Both the position numbers and the translations under genes were made by a program. Positions 58,467 to 64,000 of a stretch of 64,000 bases of DNA are shown here, piece after piece. The notes below the pieces were generated by a model, which saw nothing but the letters and a program-made list of their open reading frames with translations, was not told the DNA's origin and ran no database searches. Position 1 is the first letter of the stretch, and each line of letters opens with the position of its first letter. This DNA comes from a bacterium (lineage in GTDB: Bacteria; Vulcanimicrobiota; Xenobia; Xenobiales; JADMJV01), in contig JAFEBA010000022.1 in assembly GCA_018266105.1 (NCBI GenBank), positions 1-64,000 of the forward strand, in the 5' to 3' direction.

Positions 58467-60111
58467 TGCTAATAAAGTCTACCGAGGTTCCCTGCCCGAT
58501 CGGGTTTTTAAGGAGATGGCCGAGGTCTCCAATTTGCCCCTGCGACCGGGAGAAACCAGTCAGATTGATTACCGGGCCAATGACTATCGAAAGGGAATCC
58601 GCTTTAACGGGGATGTGGACCGGGTGACGGGCGCGTCTCTGGAGCTGAACACCCGCACTACGCTCACGGGGAACAGTCGCTACAACCTGGACGTGACAGC
58701 GCCCGACGGCAGTCAGCAAAGTCTGCCCACCAGTCTGGATCAAGTGCGCGACGTGGCACTGGATTACCGCAATCGCCAGGCTGCGGTGCTTATGCCGGCG
58801 GGCGATCAATGGCAGATCCAGCGATTTGATCTGGATCAGGAGACTGGCTTTTTCTCCTCGGCCCGCGGCCAGGTGTTGGCCGAATTTGGGGGACAGGGCG
58901 AACTACTTGACTACGCCGCGGATGGCAGCTTGCTGATCAGTCAGGGCAATGAAATCAAGAAGGTCGAGGCGGGCGCCTTGCTTCCGTATCTGAGCTTCCC
59001 GGCCAGAGTGCGTAATTTTGGCGTTCTCAGTGACGGTGGACTGTGCGTGCAGCTGGAAAATGGAAACTGCAGCCGGAGCGACTACTACTATGTGAAGCCT
59101 GACGGCAGCGAGGCCCTCAGAGTCTCTCAGGCCGACCTGGGGCTTATGGAGGAATCCCGATTCTATCAGCCGGCTGGTTTCATCAAAAAAATGAGCCCAC
59201 AGCAACGAGAGCAGTTCGCGGAATCAGTGCCGGTCGGCAAAGCCTGGTGGGACCGCTGGGGCATCGAGGACGTCAGCAGTCCTGACGGCCAGTATTCGGC
59301 GGGTTTTACTAAAGAAGGTATCTACGGGCGACAGGGTCTGACCGATCTGGGCCAGCTTTTTGCTTGCCGTGAAGACAGTGCCGGTGGTTTGTTTGCAAGC
59401 TTTGGTGTAGATCAGGGGACGGCCACCTGGACTGCTGGCGGGCGTATGTTCGGAGTGCTTTCGGGAGAAAGTGGCGACAGTCTGTCAGCGGCACGTGACG
59501 CCTGGGTGTGGGATCCGGCCAGCCGACAGGGCATGGTGATTCCTTCCGTGTTGAAGATGCAGGCCCAGCCGGACGGGCGGTTTTTACTCAATTTGCCCGG
59601 TCAGAAAAAGCAACTGGTGAGTCCGGAGGAGCTGGGTGGCATTGCCCAACAGTCCTGGTTTCAAGAGCTGGCCGGTCAGCCCAGAATCCTTCGCGACTAT
59701 CGTCAAGTGGTCAGTCAGTCCTCAGACGGAACCAGGCTCACCCTGATTAAGGATGCCAGGGAACATGATCGCCTGGTGGCAACCGCTGACAGCCGTTACT
59801 TGATTTCGATCGACAAACAGGGGCGGAGCGGCCAGCTCTGGGATGCCACCAGCGGCCTGCAGATCAAGCTGCCGCCTCTGCAGCATTGCTACTGGGACGA
59901 AGAACGAGATATCTTGGGAATCGTCCACGAAGATGGGCACTACGAGGCCTACAATAGCGAGCAAATCCATAACTCCAGCTGGTTCCGAAAGTCCATACAG
60001 GAGTACCTCGGAGTCTCCTCTCCTGCTCAACCAGCCCCTCCGGTTCAGGTCAGCTCGGGGGCCGTCAGCATCGGTGGGCTGGCTATGCCCAAGAAGGCCA
60101 GGAAGTCTTGA
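58453..60111 (+). CDS. Beta-propeller-like protein of the AAA/VWA operon
   Basis: The 552-residue protein is dominated by WD40/Kelch-like beta repeats (LDQVRDVALDYRNRQAAVLM, then LLDYAADGSLLISQGNEIKK and FGVLSDGGLCVQLENGN). No signal peptide. The ATG overlaps the preceding gene; a TTG two codons earlier is possible. Being in one operon with the AAA and VWA proteins, it may be the substrate-binding or scaffold part of that system. This is inference. Confidence 0.78.
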   Translation: MNTISANKVYRGSLPDRVFKEMAEVSNLPLRPGETSQIDYRANDYRKGIRFNGDVDRVTGASLELNTRTTLTGNSRYNLDVTAPDGSQQSLPTSLDQVRDVALDYRNRQAAVLMPAGDQWQIQRFDLDQETGFFSSARGQVLAEFGGQGELLDYAADGSLLISQGNEIKKVEAGALLPYLSFPARVRNFGVLSDGGLCVQLENGNCSRSDYYYVKPDGSEALRVSQADLGLMEESRFYQPAGFIKKMSPQQREQFAESVPVGKAWWDRWGIEDVSSPDGQYSAGFTKEGIYGRQGLTDLGQLFACREDSAGGLFASFGVDQGTATWTAGGRMFGVLSGESGDSLSAARDAWVWDPASRQGMVIPSVLKMQAQPDGRFLLNLPGQKKQLVSPEELGGIAQQSWFQELAGQPRILRDYRQVVSQSSDGTRLTLIKDAREHDRLVATADSRYLISIDKQGRSGQLWDATSGLQIKLPPLQHCYWDEERDILGIVHEDGHYEAYNSEQIHNSSWFRKSIQEYLGVSSPAQPAPPVQVSSGAVSIGGLAMPKKARKS

Positions 60112-60160
60112 GCACGGCAGGCTACAAGGCGGCTGACCCGCCCGAGCCGAAAGGCCACCT

Positions 60161-61318
60161 GTGCAAGGCATTGCCACCTACCGACGGGCTGTGGCCCTGC
60201 TTGCGGGCCTCTATTTTGCGCGGATGGCCTGGGAAGTCCCGGGCTTTCATTCGAATTCCGGTCTTTTAGATCACGGTTGGGCTGAAGCAACCTTTCCATA
60301 CCTCTGGCAGCCGCTTTTTAGACCAGGTCAGTCCGATGGTTTTATGCGTTGCCTGCTGAGCGCATCCTGTGCGTTGAGTCTGTCCCTGGGGCTGGGAATC
60401 TTCCCTCGCCTCTGTGCCGGATTGCTCTACCTGATCCTTTGCTGTAGCTACCGCTGGAACTTTCTGGTGGCCTCGGTTGACGATGAGCTGTTGCATCTAA
60501 GTCTGTTCTGGCTTCTGGTCCTTCTCCATCATCCTGAAGGGCCGGGTCGACGGATGCTGGCACTGAATTTCAGTCTGCTTTACCTGGTGGCCGGGTTGAG
60601 CAAGTGGCTGAGCCCGATGTGGCGCGGCGGGATGGCTTTAGAGGCTGTCATGCAGCTTCCGGGTTCGCGCTTTGGCGAGGCTCTGGCCGGCCTGGATTGG
60701 CGTGGACTCAACTGGCTGGCTCTACTGGTGGAACCTTTGTTTGCGCTGATCCCCTGGTTGCGGCCCGGTCCAGCTCGTCGGTTGCTGCTTGGTCTGTGGA
60801 TTGCTTTTCACACTTTGCTGGTGCTGACTTTTGATGTGGGCATCGCCAATCTGTGCTGCCTGGCCAGCGGTCTGGTCGTGCTCGACCCCAGCCATGACGG
60901 TTGCTGGACCTGGCCGGACCGGTTTGCGGGATTGGTCTTGTTTTTGCTGTTAGGCTCTCAGCTGGGCTCGTTGCTACAGCCTTCCTGGCGGTCTGGCTCG
61001 GTTGCCGGGGGAGAGGAGGGAGTGGGCTGGCAGCGCCACTGCAATGTGGCCCTCTGGTGTTTTGGTCTGGCTCAACAGTACCGCTTGTTGGACTGGATCG
61101 ATGAGCGAAACTATCAGGCCCGGGTGACGGTGGCGGGCAAGGGGCAGAGCTGGCCCGCACCGGGGCACTTGCGTCAGGGACTGGCTTTGAGCTACCTGAC
61201 CCCGGCCCCCTGGCTCCGGCCTCCCACCGGCCAGGCCACTGCTCTGCGCCGTTCCACCTGGATGCGTTGGGAGCATTGGTGCGGTGGGCCTCTGCAACTG
61301 CAGTGGAGACGCATCTAG
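60161..61318 (+). CDS. HTTM/GGCX-like multi-span membrane protein
   Basis: The 385-residue protein has about 8-9 hydrophobic segments (LCAGLLYLILCCSYRW; LSLFWLLVLLHHPEG; LLLGLWIAFHTLLVLTFDVG). It contains the HTTM-type sequence FSLLYLVAGLSKWLSPMWRG, typical of vitamin-K-dependent gamma-carboxylase-like domains. In bacteria these stand-alone domains have unknown roles. The GTG start is 49 bases after the propeller gene stop. One base separates it from the asparagine synthetase-like gene, so they form an operon. Confidence 0.75.
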   Translation: MQGIATYRRAVALLAGLYFARMAWEVPGFHSNSGLLDHGWAEATFPYLWQPLFRPGQSDGFMRCLLSASCALSLSLGLGIFPRLCAGLLYLILCCSYRWNFLVASVDDELLHLSLFWLLVLLHHPEGPGRRMLALNFSLLYLVAGLSKWLSPMWRGGMALEAVMQLPGSRFGEALAGLDWRGLNWLALLVEPLFALIPWLRPGPARRLLLGLWIAFHTLLVLTFDVGIANLCCLASGLVVLDPSHDGCWTWPDRFAGLVLFLLLGSQLGSLLQPSWRSGSVAGGEEGVGWQRHCNVALWCFGLAQQYRLLDWIDERNYQARVTVAGKGQSWPAPGHLRQGLALSYLTPAPWLRPPTGQATALRRSTWMRWEHWCGGPLQLQWRRI

Positions 61319-61319
61319 G

Positions 61320-63095
61320 ATGTGTGGAATCGTGGCTCTTTATGATGACCAGCAGCCGCCTGCGCGTCAGGCGGTGGAGCGAGCTCTGGGCGCGATGAGT
61401 TCCCGGGGACCAGATGGCCAGGGTATTTGGGCCCCTCTGGATGGACCTTGCGCTTTGGGGCACCGTCGCCTGGCGGTGATCGATCTGGAGGGCGGGCGTC
61501 AACCTCTGCATTCCGGACGGCTGTGGCTTGTGGCCAACGGGGAGTTTTACGACTATGAACGGACCCTTGATTGGCTTCGCGGCCGGGGGCATCGGCCGGC
61601 CACCGGATCAGACAGTGAGGTGGTACTCCTGCTCTACCAGGAGATGGGCCTGGAGTGCCTTTCCTGGTTGCGTGGAGAGTTCGCCTTCGCCCTCTGGGAC
61701 GGCGCGGCCGAGCGACTTTTGCTGGTGCGCGATCGGTTTGGCATCAAGCCCCTTTTTTACGCCCGTCAAAACCGCCGCTTGTGGGCGGCTTCAGAGATTA
61801 AGGGCCTCTTTGCCGCCGGCTGGGACTGCGCCTGGGATGAGGAGGGCGTCAATCAGAGTCTGCATCAGTGCCTCCATCAGGATCGGACCATGTTTCGAGG
61901 TGTGCGTCAGTTGCCAGCCGGCCACTATCTCCTGGCTGACCGTAGGGGCGTGCAGATCGTCCGCTACTGGGACCAGAGATACCCCCGGCCGCGCACAATT
62001 TCCCAGCCCCAGGCTTTGGAAGAGATCAGTCGACCCTGGCATGAGGCGGTGCGGCTCAGAACGCGGGCGGATGTCCCGCTGGCCTGTTATCTGAGCGGCG
62101 GGGTCGATTCCTCGGCCGTTCTTAGCCTCGCCCAACAGTATGCAACACAACCCCTGCATGCATTCACGTTGGCCTTCGACCAGGAAGGTTTTGATGAAAG
62201 CTCCCTGGCCCGGGGGCTGTGCGATCGCGTCGGAGCTGTCTTCCATCAGGTGTCAGCCAGCAGGGAGGATCTGTCGCAGGCTTTCGAGGCTACCGTAATT
62301 GCCGCCGAAGCTCCTATTTATAACGGTCACGCACCCGCCCGCTGGTTGCTCAGCCAGGCTGTCCATCGGGCGGGCTTCAAGGTGGTGCTGGGTGGCGAAG
62401 GAGCCGACGAACTCTTCGCCGGTTACCGATTCGCAGCTCGAACCGGCAGTTCTGGGGGCTGGTGGGCTCTGCTGCGTCGCCTGCTTTCACCTGGCTCGGC
62501 GGAACTGCGAGAGATCTCCCCAACTCTGGCGGTGCTTCTCAAAGCTTTGCCGCTCCCAGCCCCGATGTTTGAGTATTTATTCGAGCAGATCCGTTGTTTG
62601 AGATCCCTGGCTAAGGTTTCTGGGCGCGACCCCTATCGAGACTTCCTGGTCCAAGTTCTGTCTCCAGGCTTGTTCGGGCGGGAGCCGGTCAAAGTGCTGC
62701 TCTACGTCTGGATGAAGTCACTCTTCGTCAACTACATCCTGGCCGCCGAACGCCTGGATATGGCCCACGGTGTGGAGTTACGTCTGCCATTCCTTGACCA
62801 TGTCCTTTTTGAGGCCGTCAAAGGCCTCTCAAGCCAAGTCCTGGGACCCGATAAGCAATTACTGCGGCAGTTGGCGGCCGCTCGACTGACTTCCGAAGTC
62901 CTGGCCACTCCCAAGCGTCCCTTCATCAGCCCCCCCTTAGGTGATCGATTGCGCCCCTGGCTCCAGGCCCCGGAAGTTGCCGAGATTCCCTTTCTTCATA
63001 CAAAGAGAGTGCGTCATCTCGGAGCGGTCTCGGACGGACTGCTCTTTTATCTGGCCTCGCTGGTGGTGCTGCAAAGACACTACCGGCCGAGTTGA
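61320..63095 (+). CDS. asnB: Glutamine-dependent asparagine synthetase-like enzyme
   Basis: The 591-residue amidotransferase has a class II N-terminal glutaminase domain (nucleophile Cys2 in MCGIVALY; RGPDGQG; NGEFYDY) and a C-terminal synthetase domain with ATP pyrophosphatase motif CYLSGGVDSSAVL, then GGEGADELFAGY. Asparagine synthetases make asparagine from aspartate; close relatives with the same motifs make other amides in peptide or exopolysaccharide biosynthesis. Its pairing with an HTTM membrane protein fits a specialised role, so the symbol is by family only. The start is the ATG that puts Cys at position 2. Confidence 0.88.
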   Translation: MCGIVALYDDQQPPARQAVERALGAMSSRGPDGQGIWAPLDGPCALGHRRLAVIDLEGGRQPLHSGRLWLVANGEFYDYERTLDWLRGRGHRPATGSDSEVVLLLYQEMGLECLSWLRGEFAFALWDGAAERLLLVRDRFGIKPLFYARQNRRLWAASEIKGLFAAGWDCAWDEEGVNQSLHQCLHQDRTMFRGVRQLPAGHYLLADRRGVQIVRYWDQRYPRPRTISQPQALEEISRPWHEAVRLRTRADVPLACYLSGGVDSSAVLSLAQQYATQPLHAFTLAFDQEGFDESSLARGLCDRVGAVFHQVSASREDLSQAFEATVIAAEAPIYNGHAPARWLLSQAVHRAGFKVVLGGEGADELFAGYRFAARTGSSGGWWALLRRLLSPGSAELREISPTLAVLLKALPLPAPMFEYLFEQIRCLRSLAKVSGRDPYRDFLVQVLSPGLFGREPVKVLLYVWMKSLFVNYILAAERLDMAHGVELRLPFLDHVLFEAVKGLSSQVLGPDKQLLRQLAAARLTSEVLATPKRPFISPPLGDRLRPWLQAPEVAEIPFLHTKRVRHLGAVSDGLLFYLASLVVLQRHYRPS

Positions 63096-63176
63096 CGGTC
63101 AAGATGTTGCCAGATTGTAAACATAGGGGGTAAACCCTCCGTTAGGCTCGGGTCAGATCGGGCCGATGACCCGTGT

Positions 63177-64000
63177 ATGCGCAAATTTCTTATGGCTACC
63201 GGTCTGCTCTGTGCGGGCTGCGGATCCTCCGGCGATTTCGTCGCGACCAACTCTCAGGGTGTCCCTGAGTCAAGACCGGCTACGATCCTGGTCAAAATGA
63301 GCAATCAGCCGACCAGCGACCAGGCTCAGCAAGCCGCCGAAATTCTGGACGATTCAGGCGCCGTGGCTCAGGCCCAATTGCCCAACAACGTGCAACAACT
63401 TCAGGTCGCTCCTTCCCACGAAGGAGCTGAACAGGCGCTTTGCGACCAGTTGATGGCCAGCGGCGCGGTCGAATTCGCGGAACCAGACTACAAGCTGGAG
63501 CCGGTTTTTATTCCCAACGATAGCTATTATGGTCAGCAGTGGCATCTTCCTAAGATTTCGGCTCCCGCCGCCTGGGATCTGGTGCGGGGAAAATCGACCG
63601 TCACGGTGGCGGTTTGCGACACCGGCGTGCTGGCCACTCATCCTGACTTGAGTGCAAACTTGCTGGCCGGCTACAACGCTGTGGATGGAAGCACCAACAC
63701 GGCTCCCGTGCACCCGCACGGCACCATGGTGTCGGGTTGCATTTCGGGCATCGGGAATAACTCTCAAGGTGTGGCGGGCGTCGCCTTTGGCGTTAAGATT
63801 TTGCCCGTGCGCGTTACCAATGACGCCAGTGGCTCCGCCTACCTCTCTGATATGGCCAACGGTGTTCGCTGGGCGGCGGACCACGGAGCGCGGGTGATCA
63901 ACCTGAGCTATGGCGGAGCCCAGTATGCCACGATCGATCAAGCCGCTCAGTACGCTCGCAGCAAGAACGCCTTGCTGTTCATGGCGGCTGGCAACGACGG
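63177..64000 (+). CDS. Subtilisin-like serine protease, lipoprotein-type (5' part)
   Basis: The first 274 residues of an S8 peptidase run off the right edge. It starts with a lipoprotein-type signal (KFLMATGLLCAGC, Cys15). An inhibitor-like propeptide follows (about 35-110, with ATILVKMSN...AEPDYKLEPV). The catalytic Asp148 is in VCDTGV, the catalytic His181 in HPHGTMVSG and the oxyanion Asn273 in AAGND. The catalytic serine lies beyond the window. It is probably a surface protease. The gap of 81 bases upstream contains GGGGGTAAACCCTCC and GGGTCA/TGACCC inverted repeats. Confidence 0.9.
   Translation, partial: MRKFLMATGLLCAGCGSSGDFVATNSQGVPESRPATILVKMSNQPTSDQAQQAAEILDDSGAVAQAQLPNNVQQLQVAPSHEGAEQALCDQLMASGAVEFAEPDYKLEPVFIPNDSYYGQQWHLPKISAPAAWDLVRGKSTVTVAVCDTGVLATHPDLSANLLAGYNAVDGSTNTAPVHPHGTMVSGCISGIGNNSQGVAGVAFGVKILPVRVTNDASGSAYLSDMANGVRWAADHGARVINLSYGGAQYATIDQAAQYARSKNALLFMAAGND

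Overview
The window is a compact, gene-dense, GC-rich bacterial chromosome segment. No stretch over about 200 bases lacks a gene, and many neighbouring genes overlap by 4 or 8 bases, often with GTG or TTG starts. Signal peptides, a LolA-like carrier protein, a type II secretion/type IV pilus-like operon and cardiolipin synthase suggest a free-living bacterium with a complex, probably two-membrane envelope. I cannot place the phylum. Serine/threonine kinase-WD40 fusions, many TPR/HEAT/propeller proteins and unusual gene sets suggest a deep-branching, poorly studied group rather than a familiar proteobacterium or firmicute. No IS element, phage, CRISPR array or rRNA was seen.

Layout. Bases 1-5,300 are housekeeping: the 5' part of mfd (with an apparent frameshift), a membrane GAF/degenerate-GGDEF protein, pth and rplY, then a tRNA Gly-Cys-Val array with clear promoters and a terminator. 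Bases 5,300-12,400 hold a VOC protein, malQ, msrA, a YdeP-like molybdopterin oxidoreductase, a zinc-ribbon protein and a Gly/Asn/Tyr-rich EF-hand protein. Bases 12,400-16,900 read leftward and include a four-gene overlapping operon: small exported protein, SET-domain protein, AAA+ ATPase, TPR-membrane protein. Bases 16,950-22,000 read rightward and form a complete, overlapping STM4015-4014-4013-4012-4011 cluster: WGR/LRR, ATP-grasp-like, sulfatase-fold hydrolase and two radical SAM enzymes. Its function is unknown.

Bases 22,000-32,000 are mixed accessory genes: DUF1801, TPR, LolA-like, an OXA-type class D beta-lactamase, TerB-like, PilZ, DUF1877, a CHAP/NlpC-like hydrolase with Gly-Ala-Pro repeats, cls, DUF1328 and a VWA protein. 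Bases 32,029-36,269 are a leftward catabolic operon: aldehyde dehydrogenase, saccharopine-dehydrogenase-like enzyme, a 56-residue membrane protein and an NCS1 permease. Bases 36,310-46,452 are a leftward nine-gene operon: GspE/PilT-type ATPase, Ser/Thr kinase-WD40, three pseudopilins, three GspF-like proteins and a HEAT-repeat lipoprotein-like protein. It has no secretin.

Bases 46,500-53,190 carry a pentein deiminase-like protein, a structured intergenic segment, a two-gene sensory pair (MASE1-PAS-HisKA_2 kinase; REC-PAS-HisKA kinase) and an Asp-box propeller. Bases 53,369-60,111 form a midasin-like AAA + VWA + propeller cluster whose VWA gene is split by a one-base shift inside a GQGAGQ repeat. 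The window ends with an HTTM/GGCX-like membrane protein, a glutamine-dependent asparagine synthetase-like enzyme and the start of a subtilase.

The best candidates for an undescribed system are the STM4011-4015 cluster, the kinase-containing pilus/secretion operon with three GspF paralogues, and the SET/AAA/TPR operon.
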